Positions 10,596 through 19,752 of a stretch of DNA of 64,000 nucleotides are shown here, one piece after another. The stretch is from assembly GCA_937897645.1 (NCBI GenBank), contig CALCNV010000147.1, positions 1 through 64,000 on the forward strand. The letters run 5' to 3'. Under the pieces are notes generated by a model, which worked only from the letters and a program-made list of their open reading frames with translations, searched no databases and was not told the DNA's origin. This DNA comes from an uncultured Lysobacteraceae bacterium (GTDB lineage Bacteria; Pseudomonadota; Gammaproteobacteria; Xanthomonadales; Xanthomonadaceae). The position numbers were made by a program, and so were the translations under genes. The first letter of the stretch is position 1; every line of letters starts with the position of its first letter.

Positions 10596-10879
10596 TAACT
10601 GGCGACAGAATCGTCGACAAGCCGGGCGGTCGGTGGCAAGGTCGGCGCCTTGCAATCAGCTCTATGGACGGATGTGGTAGCTATACCCTCTGTTCTTTAG
10701 ATGAATCACCGGCGCTGGAGGACATGGCCGGAATTCTAGGGATTTGTTGTCGGATTTGTGGCATGGGTCGCGCTTGTGGCGATTGTAAAGCGCTGAATTT
10801 AGCTGCTTGTTCATGCTGTCTCGGCGAGAATGACCAGATCAGGGGCAATGAGTCGGATAGTGTCGGGAGTTGGCGCGTT
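10596..10879. other. Intergenic stretch before the beta-helix gene
   Basis: About 280 nt, less GC-rich than its surroundings, with no convincing gene. The beta-helix reading frame stays open upstream to 10664, but the encoded residues are Cys-rich and unlike the family. No strong promoter was found. Two GG-N10-GC spacings near 10758-10785 are too degenerate to call sigma-54 sites. Confidence 0.5.
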
Positions 10880-12454
10880 ATGCGTTGTGTCAAACTTTTT
10901 TATTGGGTATGCGTATTGCTTGCGGTTCCTTGCCTAGCCTCTGCCGCTACCTTCACGGTAGGGCCCAGTGGTCGCCAGTACACCCAGTTGTCCGCGGTTT
11001 TCAGCAGCAATAATCTGGCGCCAGGCGACATCATCGAGGTCGATGGAGGCGCAACCTACAATGGCGGCATCGTTGTGGGTGACGATGACAGTGGCAGCGC
11101 AGCCAGTCCGGTGATCATCCGCTGGAGACGCGTGGCGGGCACCACGCGCCCGATCCTGCAGGGTGGCGCGCACACCATCAAGTTCCAGCAATCAAACTAC
11201 GTTGTGTTCGAAGGCTTCGAAGTCACTGGTGGTACGAGCAGTTGCGTGTTCAGCGAGGCACATGGCATCACGGTACGCGATGCCTACATCCACGACTGCC
11301 CATCGCACGGCATCCTTGGGGCAGACCAGAATTCCGGCTCTTTCACGTTGGAATACAGCGAGGTCGCCAATTCGGGCTCTGGCAATACCCGGCATGCCAT
11401 CTATATGCAGAATGACCAAGTCGCCTACCCGGACACGGTCTTCCGCATGCAATACAACTATGTGCACAACGCCACCGGCGGGGTGCTGGTGCGCGTGAGG
11501 CACCAGCGCGCGGAAATCTACTATAACTGGATCGAAGGTTCCGACCTGCATGAGGTCGAGCTGATTGGGCCCGACTGCGAGACACAGAAGGCAGGCTGGA
11601 CGGCGGACCTGAGGCGCGAGGATGCGGACGTGGTGGGCAACGTGATCGTCCACAACTCCAGTAGCCGCTCGGGAAATGCATTCCGCATTGGCGGCGACCT
11701 GAATGGACGCAACCAGGGGCGGACCCGCCTGGTCAACAACACGATCCTGTTCGACCGTGCTGGAGCGGTGAATGCCGTGCTGGTGCAGTTGGGGCAGGGG
11801 TCGCTCGAAATGCACAACAACACCATCTACCAGATGGGTTCGGGGACGCCCGCGATCGTGCGCGAAAACCCCGCCAGTGATGTGTCCGTGCCGTTCTGTG
11901 GTCCGCTCAGCCGTGAACCCTGGTCCGACGGCCGCAAGGTGGCTGGCAGCAACAACTGGGTGCAGAACAGCGCCACATTGGTGCCTGCCGAATGGACCGG
12001 CACCTTGAGGGGCACGGATCCCCTGTTGGCCAATGCCGCGCAGCGCAGCCTGCGGCCGTTGGCGGGCAGTCCGCTGATCGACGCGGGCAACAACACGCCG
12101 CAGACGCCTGTCGCATTTCCATTCCCATCACCCCTCGTTTTGCCAGCTTACGACCCGCCATTGCGTTTGAAGATGGCCATCGGCGATGCACATGCCCGCC
12201 TGCTGCTCGCGGGCAGGATAGATATTGGCGCGCTGGAGCAATTCGACATCGATGATTTTTCCGAGCCGGTTCGCGTCAACGGTGCCCATCCGCTCATCCC
12301 GCCGAGGGGCCAGTCGACTTCGCCGGTACCCCAGTCCTCGCCAGCGCTTCCGGTTCCTGTCGGCAAGCCTGGCCAGGAGAAGAAGCCCGTGTGGCGCCGG
12401 TCGCCCTCGGCCCGTTATCGACGTTCGGTTGTCAGGTACCCACTGACGCCCTGA
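10880..12454 (+). CDS. Secreted right-handed parallel beta-helix protein (pectate-lyase-like fold)
   Basis: A 524-residue exported protein. The start at 10880 gives a signal peptide (LFYWVCVLLAVPCLASA, cleavage before ATFTVG); GGGAG lies 11 nt upstream. The body has the repeated pattern of a right-handed beta-helix: short strands with N/D/H turns such as VVFEGFEVTGG, HGITVRDAYIHDC, FTLEYSEVANSG, MQYNYVHNATGG and LEMHNNTIYQMG, including asparagine-ladder positions. Such proteins bind or cleave acidic polysaccharides, including pectate lyases and alginate epimerases or lyases. The C-terminal 70 residues are Pro/Arg-rich and probably disordered. It opens the exopolysaccharide region, so trimming or epimerising the polymer outside the cytoplasm is a reasonable inference. 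The exact reaction is not readable. Confidence 0.85.
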   Translation: MRCVKLFYWVCVLLAVPCLASAATFTVGPSGRQYTQLSAVFSSNNLAPGDIIEVDGGATYNGGIVVGDDDSGSAASPVIIRWRRVAGTTRPILQGGAHTIKFQQSNYVVFEGFEVTGGTSSCVFSEAHGITVRDAYIHDCPSHGILGADQNSGSFTLEYSEVANSGSGNTRHAIYMQNDQVAYPDTVFRMQYNYVHNATGGVLVRVRHQRAEIYYNWIEGSDLHEVELIGPDCETQKAGWTADLRREDADVVGNVIVHNSSSRSGNAFRIGGDLNGRNQGRTRLVNNTILFDRAGAVNAVLVQLGQGSLEMHNNTIYQMGSGTPAIVRENPASDVSVPFCGPLSREPWSDGRKVAGSNNWVQNSATLVPAEWTGTLRGTDPLLANAAQRSLRPLAGSPLIDAGNNTPQTPVAFPFPSPLVLPAYDPPLRLKMAIGDAHARLLLAGRIDIGALEQFDIDDFSEPVRVNGAHPLIPPRGQSTSPVPQSSPALPVPVGKPGQEKKPVWRRSPSARYRRSVVRYPLTP

Positions 12455-12803
12455 CGCTGGCACGAATGGCCTTATGGCCGTATCTCCCGCTCCGGCGGGG
12501 GGCTATGGCGATCCCGTACCCCTCTGTCCTTGCCTTGTGAGGCGCTTCCATTTCCCGCCGTGGCCGGATCCTTGCCCTCGTGGCGTTGGTATGGATGTCG
12601 TCCTGGTCAGGATCGACATGCGCCCGACATGGCAGTGATGCCAGATGCCGGGAGGCACGGCACGAGGCCCGTAACGGGTTTCGGCAAGGGGGATAGATGC
12701 AAAATCCGAAAACAGCGTCTCTGCGGGATTCCGTTGCAGGCTACGTGATGCAGCGTTCGAGGTACGCGCGTTCCTGCGCCGGCAATTGCCATGGCATGTC
12801 ACC
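12455..12803. other. Intergenic region before the sugar transferase
   Basis: A 349-nt GC-rich gap. It holds a small hairpin, CCCGC-TCCG-GCGGG, at 12486-12499 without a T-run. Short open frames on both strands have no recognisable content and no ribosome-binding sites. No clear promoter was identified. Confidence 0.4.
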
Positions 12804-14198
12804 ATGAAGTCCAGCAATGCAAGTCGCAAGACGCGGGCGGTGCGCTTGCTGTGGCTGGCGGAGGTCCTGGTTCTGGTCTTGGCCGTGATGGCGGCGGCAT
12901 GGATACGTTTCCATGGCGATCCTGAGAGTCACATCAATTTCGCTGAACAGGCCCCCATCCGGGCGCTGCTGGTGGCACTTTGCATCACTGGCGCCATGGC
13001 TGCATTCGGCCTGTACCAGGTCCATGTACGCCACAACCGCATGGACTTCATGCTGCGTGCGATCCTTTCGTTCGCGCTCGGCGGCGTCGCGCTGGTGGTG
13101 CTGTACTACCTGATTCCGCAGACCTACATAGGTCGTGGCGTGCTCGCCATGTCGCTGGCAATAGGCCTTGTAGGCGTCGTGCTGGTACGGGTGCTGTCGG
13201 TCCATGTATTCAAGGCCGATGCGCTCAGGCAGCGCATCCTCGTGCTCGGCGCTGGCAAGAATGCCGAGCTGATCAACAGCCGCATGCGCCGCCAATCCGA
13301 CCGGCGCTCGTTCGTCGTGGTCGGCTTCGTACCGGTGCCCGGACAGCCTGTCCTGGTTGACGAGGCATTGCATGCGCTTCCCGAGGGCAGCCTTTTTGAG
13401 TTGGCGGAGCGATTGCACATCGACGAGCTGGTTATCGCGCCCGATGAACGCCGTGGCGGCTTGCCCATGGAAGAAATGCTCAATTGCGTGCAGCACGGCA
13501 TTTCGGTCATCGACCTTTCCACGTTCTTCGAGCGTGAAGCCGGCATGGTCCAGCTCAACGTAGTGGACCCGTCGTGGCTGGTGTTCTCCGGGGGCTTCGA
13601 TTACTCGACGCCACGTCGCCTCAGCAAGCGCTTCTTCGACCTTGTGGCCGCCGGCGTGTTGCTGATGCTGGCCTGGCCGGTGATGCTGCTGGTTGCAATC
13701 GCCGTGCGGGTTGAATCGGAAGGCCCCATTTTGTATCGACAGACACGCGTGGGCGAGCGGGGCCAGAACTTCGTGCTGACCAAGTTCCGCAGCATGCGCG
13801 TGGATGCCGAGAAAGATGGGGTGGCACAGTGGGCCAGCAAGGACGATGATCGTAGTACCCGTGTCGGCCGTTTCATCCGCCTGACCCGCCTAGATGAATT
13901 GCCCCAGTTGTTCGCGGTGCTGCGCGGCGACATGAGTTTCGTAGGCCCGCGCCCGGAGCGCCCGCATTTCGTCAACCTGCTCAATGACGAGATCCGCTAT
14001 TACGGCGTCCGCCACTGCGTGAAGCCCGGGCTGACCGGATGGGCACAGTTGCGTTACCCGTACGGAGCATCGGTGCGCGACGCGGAGGAGAAGCTGAAGT
14101 TCGATCTGTTCTATGTCAAGAACCACGGGCTGGTCTTCGACCTGATGATTCTGCTGCAGACGGTTGAAGTCGTGCTGTTTGGCCGAGGCGCGCGCTGA
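12804..14198 (+). CDS. Polyprenyl-phosphate sugar-1-phosphate transferase (exopolysaccharide initiating enzyme)
   Basis: A 464-residue initiating transferase that links the first sugar-1-phosphate from a nucleotide sugar to undecaprenyl phosphate in the inner membrane. It has four N-terminal transmembrane segments (residues ~15-130), a Rossmann-like domain (ILVLGAGKNAELI), one more membrane segment and a C-terminal bacterial sugar-transferase domain from ~275. The catalytic domain shows KFRSMRVDAE, RLDELPQL and GPRPERPHF. This domain order matches the sugar-transferase subfamily found in PEP-CTERM/XrtA exopolysaccharide loci rather than a minimal PglC. The ATG at 12804 has a poor ribosome-binding site. 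The gene converges with the next glycosyltransferase 10 bp away. The sugar donor cannot be determined. Confidence 0.93.
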   Translation: MKSSNASRKTRAVRLLWLAEVLVLVLAVMAAAWIRFHGDPESHINFAEQAPIRALLVALCITGAMAAFGLYQVHVRHNRMDFMLRAILSFALGGVALVVLYYLIPQTYIGRGVLAMSLAIGLVGVVLVRVLSVHVFKADALRQRILVLGAGKNAELINSRMRRQSDRRSFVVVGFVPVPGQPVLVDEALHALPEGSLFELAERLHIDELVIAPDERRGGLPMEEMLNCVQHGISVIDLSTFFEREAGMVQLNVVDPSWLVFSGGFDYSTPRRLSKRFFDLVAAGVLLMLAWPVMLLVAIAVRVESEGPILYRQTRVGERGQNFVLTKFRSMRVDAEKDGVAQWASKDDDRSTRVGRFIRLTRLDELPQLFAVLRGDMSFVGPRPERPHFVNLLNDEIRYYGVRHCVKPGLTGWAQLRYPYGASVRDAEEKLKFDLFYVKNHGLVFDLMILLQTVEVVLFGRGAR

Positions 14199-14208
14199 AT
14201 CACAGCAA

Positions 14209-15123
14209 TCAATCCGGCAGCAGTCCGCGGATTGCACGGCGCAGGGCGAACGGTGCTATGCCGAGCAATTCCCGGCGTAATGCAGGGTCTGGCGTGATCC
14301 GCCAGGCCTGCATGGCAAGGCGCCATCCGTCGCCCCATCGCCTGCGCATGACCATGCCGCGCGCATTGCGGGCGTAGGTGGAAGACAGGGCGCGTCGCAA
14401 CTCCACCTCATCCACCACGCCCCTTGCTTCTTCTACGGCGCGTTCCACCACGCGGACATAGTCGTCGTAGGTGCTCGATGCGGCGGAAAGACCGTCATGG
14501 CCACGCATCGCGCGCACCAGGGCGTGCTCGACCACGCCGATTTGCCAGCGGCGGGCGACGCGCAGGTGGAAATCGATGTCTTCGGCGGTACGCAAGGTTT
14601 CATCGAACCCGCCGACATCCGCGATCACTTCCCTTCGCAACAGCGCCGATGCGGGCGCCAGTGCGGGGTTATGGATGATCCACTGCAAAACCCAGCCATC
14701 TTCGCGGATGGTCTCGCGGCGATGGAATACGTCGACCAGGCGGTGTTGGCCGTCGACGCGCTCAACATCGCAGAGCACCATGCCGAAATCCGGGCGGGCT
14801 TGCATCCATTCCACCTGGCGCGCCGTCTTTTCCGGCAGCCATTCGTCGTCGCTGTCCAACAGCGCGAAATAGCGCCCTTGCGCGATGGCCATGCCGTGGT
14901 TGCGCGCAGCCGACACGCCGGCGTTGGCCTGGTACGCGTAGCGGATCCGATCACCGTAGCGCCCACGCAGCACGGCTTCCGTGCCATCGGTGGAACCGTC
15001 ATCCACGACCACGATTTCATCCACGCGCCGGGTCTGCGCAAGCACCGAATCAATCGCGCGCACCACCAGTTCGCGCCGGTTGTATGTAGGTATAATCGCG
15101 GAAACTTCGATTGTTGGCGCCAT
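14209..15123 (-). CDS. Family 2 glycosyltransferase
   Basis: A 304-residue GT-A fold cytoplasmic enzyme that adds a sugar from a nucleotide donor to the lipid-linked repeat unit. The N-terminus is typical of GT2: VSAIIPTYNRRELVVRAIDSV, then VVVDDGSTDGT. The donor/metal motif is LLDSDDEWLPEK, and an acceptor-side ED motif appears in RTAEDIDFHLRVARRW. The ATG at 15123 has GGAGAG about 10 nt upstream, which lies inside the divergently transcribed deacetylase gene. The two start codons overlap within one CATG. The sugar specificity is unknown. Confidence 0.9.
   Translation of the reverse strand: MAPTIEVSAIIPTYNRRELVVRAIDSVLAQTRRVDEIVVVDDGSTDGTEAVLRGRYGDRIRYAYQANAGVSAARNHGMAIAQGRYFALLDSDDEWLPEKTARQVEWMQARPDFGMVLCDVERVDGQHRLVDVFHRRETIREDGWVLQWIIHNPALAPASALLRREVIADVGGFDETLRTAEDIDFHLRVARRWQIGVVEHALVRAMRGHDGLSAASSTYDDYVRVVERAVEEARGVVDEVELRRALSSTYARNARGMVMRRRWGDGWRLAMQAWRITPDPALRRELLGIAPFALRRAIRGLLPD
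15091..15096 (+). promoter_or_regulatory. Candidate -10 element (TATAAT) for the deacetylase
   Basis: A perfect TATAAT lies 25 nt upstream of the plus-strand ATG at 15122, inside the 5' coding end of the divergent glycosyltransferase. No good -35 is present at 16-18 nt, so this is a moderate candidate. Confidence 0.4.
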
Positions 15124-16144
15124 GCTGAAGGATCTCTCCAAAAAGCTGCTTTACGCCAGTGGCCTTTTGAGCCTGTACCACCGCATGCGCAATGCGGACA
15201 GTCTAACCGTGGTGATGTTCCATCGCACGCTTAGTCCGGACGATCCGCGGTGGGAAAGTTGCGATCCCGACTATACCTTGGCCACCAAATGGCTGGCTGA
15301 ATCACTACGGTTCTTCAAGCGCCACTACCACGTCGTATCGCTCGCCCAAGTGCTGGAGTCGCGACGCAATTCAACGTCGCTTCCACCACATGCGTTGCTG
15401 ATCACCTTCGACGATGGCTGGGCCGACAATGCCGATTACGCGCTACCCGAACTGCAACGCGCCGGGCTGCCTGCGTTGATGTTCGTGGTCGCCGATGCCG
15501 TGGGCACCCGGCAGCCGTTCTACCAGGAGCGCCTGATTGCTGGGTGGCGACGCGGGAAGTTGCGTGTGGATGCAGTGGCCGCGGCGATGGCGTTCGCGAC
15601 AAGTGATGCGTGGCAGCCGCGCGATGAATCCATCGGGTCGCTGCGTGAACTCATTGCGCGCCTGGAAAAGCTGGATCTACAAGTGAGGAACGAACTGCTT
15701 TCCCCGTTCCTGTCCGGAATGGATGACGGGCTCAGGCACATGGTCGACGTGGGTGACCTGGTCCGCCTGCAGCAGGGTGGCGTTGCGCTTGGGCTGCACG
15801 GCAAGACGCATGCGCCAATGACCATTGCGCTGGACCTGGACGCAGAGCTGTCCGGCGCGCGTGCGGAACTGGCACGAAACCTCGGGCAGTCCGGACCCAG
15901 TGCGGAATCCATGTCGTTCCCGCATGGCGCATTCACGCCGCTGATCGCGGCACGTGCGCAAGAAGCGGGCTACGAACTCATTTTCACCAGTGTTCCGGTG
16001 CTTAATCCAACACGTGCAGGCGTGGGTTGGTTGCTGGGACGCACCGGTTACGAGACCGACACCGTCGTGGACAAGCGTGGTCGCTTCCGTCCGGATTTGC
16101 TGGCCATCTACCTGTTCCGGCGCGAGGCACGCAGGCTGGCGTGA
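15122..16144 (+). CDS. Polysaccharide deacetylase family protein (NodB-like)
   Basis: A 340-residue protein with the carbohydrate esterase 4 / NodB-like fold. Motif 1 is LLITFDDGWADNADYALPEL (Asp-Asp catalytic/metal pair), after the strand VVMFHRTL. A His-containing segment, GLHGKTHAPMT, stands where the second metal motif is expected (H-x(3-4)-H). SFPHGAFTPLIAARA resembles the RxPxG-like motif. The family removes N- or O-acetyl groups from polysaccharides, usually in the periplasm, but no signal peptide is visible, only an amphipathic N-terminus. The start at 15122 overlaps the start codon of the divergent glycosyltransferase by 2 bp. The target is probably the polymer made by this region. 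Confidence 0.85.
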   Translation: MLKDLSKKLLYASGLLSLYHRMRNADSLTVVMFHRTLSPDDPRWESCDPDYTLATKWLAESLRFFKRHYHVVSLAQVLESRRNSTSLPPHALLITFDDGWADNADYALPELQRAGLPALMFVVADAVGTRQPFYQERLIAGWRRGKLRVDAVAAAMAFATSDAWQPRDESIGSLRELIARLEKLDLQVRNELLSPFLSGMDDGLRHMVDVGDLVRLQQGGVALGLHGKTHAPMTIALDLDAELSGARAELARNLGQSGPSAESMSFPHGAFTPLIAARAQEAGYELIFTSVPVLNPTRAGVGWLLGRTGYETDTVVDKRGRFRPDLLAIYLFRREARRLA

Positions 16145-16188
16145 AGCTTCGACGCAGCGTGCTGGTCTGCGCGAAAATCGTTGGATAG

Positions 16189-17253
16189 CTACTCGTCTTC
16201 ATCCGCAGAAGTCAGGAAAAGATCCTGCTCGGCTTCCCTGTCCGCTGCCGCGCTCCAGCGGCCGAACACCGGGCGTCGGCTGCGCGGGACAAATCCCTGC
16301 CGAATCCAACAGTCCAGGTGCGATTGGTTGGCGGCGATTTCCACCGACACGGAAGCATGGCCCGTTTCTCGTGCGGCTGCGATCAATGCGAGCAGGCACG
16401 CGCTGTCTATGCCGTTGATGCCGTCCATCGACCAGTAATCACGCACGTGCAGGGTTCCGCCTTCCACCTGTGTTGCAAACCATGCGTGCAAGCTGTCCTG
16501 GCCGGGTTGGGTCAGCAACAGGTAGCGCGTCCGTGCCAGTGGGCAATCGTCGAAGCGCCACTTGGCGTGGGTGCTATCTCGCACGCCCACCAATCCATCA
16601 CCTCGCGGTGATGCAGGCCATAGTGCGTCCATCCTTGCATCGGCGCGATCCGTCCAGGTCGCGTTGATGCGTTTTGCAAACAGGCGCTTGACGCTGTCGG
16701 CCAGGGCGAACACCAGGTCGGCCACCGCGCCCACGGAAATTGCCAGCCAACCTGGCATCTTGCTGCGCAGGTAAGGGCCATGCCGCAATACGTGGGCGTA
16801 GCGGACGATGTCAGTCAGTTTCGAATAGCCGATGCGCTTGAATACCGCCGCGGCCTTCGGATTTGGAAATCCGTACAGCAGGTCAAGCTGGCGGCCGCCT
16901 GCTTCAATCAGGCCTTGTTGCAGGATGAGGGCTGGGCCGAGCGAGCGGTGTTCGGGAATGACCGCCAGGTCCACCAGCACGCCAGCGCGGATGTCGCGTC
17001 CGTGCCAGCGCATGCGTCGCCGCCCCGCGCATGCCGTGCCTACCCAGCTTTGACTCTCCGTGTGTCGCAACAGTTGCAGCAATGGCTCGCCATGCGGGCA
17101 ACCCAGGTAGAACCAGTCGTACTTGGAAGCGATGCGATCCTGCTGGCCCAAGTTGCCTGACCACAGCGACAGCACGGTGTCGCGATCACGCAGCGGGTCG
17201 CCCTCATGGACGACATACAGTGGCGTGGTCGCGGCAGCGACTGGCTCAGTCAA
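16189..17253 (-). CDS. GNAT-like acyltransferase, last gene of the ACP/ligase cassette
   Basis: A 354-residue protein with an N-terminal GNAT-type acetyltransferase domain. LVDLAVIPEHRSLGPALILQQGLIEAG fits the beta4/alpha3 acyl-CoA pyrophosphate-binding element, and LYGFPNPKAAAVFKRIGY follows it. A second half (WRFDDCP...; VRDYWSMDGING; LLALIAAARETGHASVSVE) resembles a further degenerate GNAT fold, suggesting a two-domain architecture. It overlaps the upstream NadE-like gene by 8 bp and is therefore translationally coupled. By context it could transfer an acyl or aminoacyl group from the adjacent acyl carrier protein to a sugar. The substrate is unknown. Confidence 0.75.
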   Translation of the reverse strand: MTEPVAAATTPLYVVHEGDPLRDRDTVLSLWSGNLGQQDRIASKYDWFYLGCPHGEPLLQLLRHTESQSWVGTACAGRRRMRWHGRDIRAGVLVDLAVIPEHRSLGPALILQQGLIEAGGRQLDLLYGFPNPKAAAVFKRIGYSKLTDIVRYAHVLRHGPYLRSKMPGWLAISVGAVADLVFALADSVKRLFAKRINATWTDRADARMDALWPASPRGDGLVGVRDSTHAKWRFDDCPLARTRYLLLTQPGQDSLHAWFATQVEGGTLHVRDYWSMDGINGIDSACLLALIAAARETGHASVSVEIAANQSHLDCWIRQGFVPRSRRPVFGRWSAAADREAEQDLFLTSADEDE

Positions 17254-18226
17254 GCTCGGGCACCGGACTCACCAGCACCGGCGGCTGGTGAAGGTAGCGT
17301 GTCGTGCGGCGCTTGTTCTGGATGTCGTCGTACACGGCCTGCGCGTGGGTTTCAGTGATGCCCAATGCACCGGCGAGTTCGCTGGCCGGGCGGCCGTGGT
17401 TGAGCGCCCACAGCGCGAGATCCATCTGCTTGTAGGGCAGGGCGAAATAGAATTCGTCCTGGCCTTGGCTGAGGCTGTAGGTATCGGTGGTGGGAATGGC
17501 CGCGCAGACACGCTCGGGTAGCCCGAGGTGACGTGCCATGCCGTAGACCTGCGATTTGTAGAGGTGTGCGATGGGTTTCACGTCCGCCGAGCCGTCACCG
17601 TTCTTGACGAAGAAACCCTGGTCGTATTCCACGCGGTTGGGCGTGCCCACTACGCCGTAATTGAGGCGGTCGGCGTGGAAGTACTCCAGCGTCTTGCGTA
17701 TGCGTTGCTTGAAATTGGTGGCGGCAACGATGGTCAGGTAATCGGCGAGTGCCAGGTCGCGCTCATGTTGCGCGCCATCCGGTGACTGCGCGATCAGGCG
17801 GAAGCGGTTGATGCGGCCTTCGCTGCCGCCGTCGATGACGATCTTGAACTTCCAACCTTCTGCGTACTCAGGCAACGCGTTCCTGACCGCCGCATCGCGC
17901 GCGGTGTAGCAGCCTATGGCGGCGAGGGCAGGTGCGATGTCCACGGTCTCGGTGCGCACGCCCAGGTGTTGCGCAAGCAGGGTGGCGCGCACGGCGCTGT
18001 CGTCGGAGGAGTCCTGCTCCGGCAGGATCAGGGTGAACACGCGGTCTGGCCCCAGGGCGCGCACCGCCAGTGCACAACTCACCGAGCTGTCGATGCCACC
18101 GGAAATGGCGACCACCAGCCCGCGGCGGTGCAGTTGCCGCGCGGTGGTTTCGCGCAGCCTGGCCGCGATGTGGTTGGCTTCGGCTTCGTAGTCCAGGTCC
18201 AGGACGTCAGGGGTCAGTGTGCTCAT
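17246..18226 (-). CDS. nadE: NAD synthetase-like ATP-pyrophosphatase (NadE family) in a biosynthetic cassette
   Basis: A 326-residue ammonia-dependent NadE-type protein. The N-type PP-loop SGGIDSS is at residues 42-48. TPNRVEYDQGFFVKNGDGSADVKPIAHLYKSQVYGMARHL corresponds to the nicotinate-adenine-dinucleotide-binding part of NadE (split here: GTPNRVEYDQGFF; KNGDGSADVKPI; LYKSQVYGMARHLG). No glutaminase domain is fused. True NAD synthetase would convert NaAD to NAD. However, its 4-bp overlap (ATGA) with an adenylating ligase and 8-bp overlap with a GNAT gene, plus an ACP upstream, suggest it may instead amidate a pathway intermediate. Whether another nadE exists in the genome would help decide. 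The start is ATG 18226, not an upstream extension into the ligase. Confidence 0.8.
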   Translation of the reverse strand: MSTLTPDVLDLDYEAEANHIAARLRETTARQLHRRGLVVAISGGIDSSVSCALAVRALGPDRVFTLILPEQDSSDDSAVRATLLAQHLGVRTETVDIAPALAAIGCYTARDAAVRNALPEYAEGWKFKIVIDGGSEGRINRFRLIAQSPDGAQHERDLALADYLTIVAATNFKQRIRKTLEYFHADRLNYGVVGTPNRVEYDQGFFVKNGDGSADVKPIAHLYKSQVYGMARHLGLPERVCAAIPTTDTYSLSQGQDEFYFALPYKQMDLALWALNHGRPASELAGALGITETHAQAVYDDIQNKRRTTRYLHQPPVLVSPVPELD

Positions 18227-19746
18227 GGTGTGGTGTGTGGCTCCATCAGTTGGATGCGCCGGACCTTGCCGGACGCAGTGCGCGGCAGGGCATCGACGAA
18301 GACGATATGGCGGGGAATTTTGTAACTGGCGAGGCGGGTGCGGCAATGGGCCTTGATGCGGTCTTCGGCGCGCGGCGGAAGTTCGGTGGCGACCACGAAG
18401 GCCTTGACCACCTGGCCCAGTACCTCGTCGTCCACGCCGACCACGGCGACCTCGCTGATGCCGGAAATCTCGGCGATCACTTCCTCGACATCGGTCGGGT
18501 GCACGCGGTGTGCGCCGGTCTTGATCATGTCACTGCGGCGTCCCTGCAGGAACAGGTAGCCGTCCGCATCCAGGCTGCCCATGTCGCCGGTGCGCAGCCA
18601 GCCGTCCTGCAGCACGGCGGCGGTGGCATCGGGATTCATCCAGTACCCCAGCATCACGTTGTCGCCGCGCACCCAGACTTCGCCGGGTTCACCCGGTGCG
18701 ACGGGCGTGTGGTCGTCGCGAAGGATTTTCCATTCCAGGCCCTGCACAGGAATACCCACCGAGCCCAGTTTTTCTTCAAGTTTGTGCGGCGGCAACCAGC
18801 TGATGCGCGACGTCGCCTCGGTCTGTCCGTACATCACGAACAGGCGCGGATGCGGCAAGGCGTCACGCAGGCGCTGGGTGAATGCAGGCGACATGGCTCC
18901 GCCGGCCTGGGTCAGGTAGCGCAATGACGATAGATCGTGTTCGCCCACCGCCACGTGCTGCAACAACAGGGCATAGGTGGATGGAACGCCGGAGAATCCG
19001 GTCGCACGCTCCTGCTCCAGTACTTTCAGTACCAGGTGCGGGAACAGCAGGTTGGGTGCCAGCACTACGCAGGCGCCGCTGATCATGTGCGTGTGCAGCA
19101 CTGATGCGCCGTACGCGTAGTAGAAGGGCAGCACGCTCAGCACGCGGTCGTCCGGCACCAGTTCCAGGTAGGCCACGACCGCTTCGGCGTTGGCCAGCAG
19201 GTTGGCGTGGCTCAGCATCACGCCTTTCGGTGCGCCAGTGGTGCCGGAGGTGTAGAGGATCAAGGCCAGTGAAGCTGGATCGGTTTCCTGCGTCGTTACC
19301 GCTAACTCATCACTCGCGCGCGCTGCGCACAGAGGTTGTGCCTCGACGAGTACGGTGTGCGCCGGCATGGGGTCAAGTTGCGCCAGCGCCTGCCCGGCAT
19401 CGCCATGTCCGGCTTCGTACACGACGTGCTTTGCCCCGCAGTGCCGCAGCCAGGGAAGGAAATCGCGCACGCGCGCTTGCGCATTCAAAGGTACGACCAC
19501 GCCGCCCGCCAGCCAGGTGCCATAACAGGCCACGGCGGCTTCGATGCGGTTGGGCAGGATCAGGGCGACGCGGTCTCCCGCGTGCAGGCCCTGCGCGTGC
19601 AACTGTGCGGCAAAGTCTTGCGCCTGCGCCCAGAACTGCGCGTAGGTGACCTGGCGCTCGCCATCCACCATCGCCGTGCGTCCCGGATTTTCGCGGGCAG
19701 CCTCGGCGACTCGGGCAATGCAGGACGACGGGCGGCTCACGGGCAC
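18223..19746 (-). CDS. Class I adenylate-forming acyl/aminoacyl ligase (ANL superfamily)
   Basis: A 507-residue AMP-forming ligase that activates a carboxylic acid as an acyl-adenylate and passes it to CoA or a carrier protein. The ATP-binding P-loop YTSGTTGAPKG is at residues 165-175. FVMYGQTEATSRISWLP is the adenine/substrate motif, and GYLFLQGRRSDMIKTGAHRV the hinge region. The catalytic Lys494 is in PRTASGKVRR. It closely resembles the acyl-CoA ligases of XrtA/PEP-CTERM exopolysaccharide loci. A GTG at 19746 starts 6 nt after the ACP stop, and the 3' end overlaps the NadE-like gene by 4 bp, so the three are one operon. The natural partner is most likely the adjacent ACP; the acid is unknown. 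Confidence 0.9.
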   Translation of the reverse strand: MPVSRPSSCIARVAEAARENPGRTAMVDGERQVTYAQFWAQAQDFAAQLHAQGLHAGDRVALILPNRIEAAVACYGTWLAGGVVVPLNAQARVRDFLPWLRHCGAKHVVYEAGHGDAGQALAQLDPMPAHTVLVEAQPLCAARASDELAVTTQETDPASLALILYTSGTTGAPKGVMLSHANLLANAEAVVAYLELVPDDRVLSVLPFYYAYGASVLHTHMISGACVVLAPNLLFPHLVLKVLEQERATGFSGVPSTYALLLQHVAVGEHDLSSLRYLTQAGGAMSPAFTQRLRDALPHPRLFVMYGQTEATSRISWLPPHKLEEKLGSVGIPVQGLEWKILRDDHTPVAPGEPGEVWVRGDNVMLGYWMNPDATAAVLQDGWLRTGDMGSLDADGYLFLQGRRSDMIKTGAHRVHPTDVEEVIAEISGISEVAVVGVDDEVLGQVVKAFVVATELPPRAEDRIKAHCRTRLASYKIPRHIVFVDALPRTASGKVRRIQLMEPHTTP

Positions 19747-19752
19747 CGCGGA

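Noticed and set aside
10757..10787. Two GG-N10-GC spacings upstream of the beta-helix gene that could be sigma-54 promoters
   Set aside because: The flanking bases do not match TGGCAC-N5-TTGC, the sites lie about 100 bp from the start codon, and such spacings are common by chance in GC-rich DNA.
12503..12829. Open frames on both strands between the beta-helix and sugar-transferase genes
   Set aside because: No ribosome-binding site and no recognisable protein features; the minus-strand frame runs into the transferase start.
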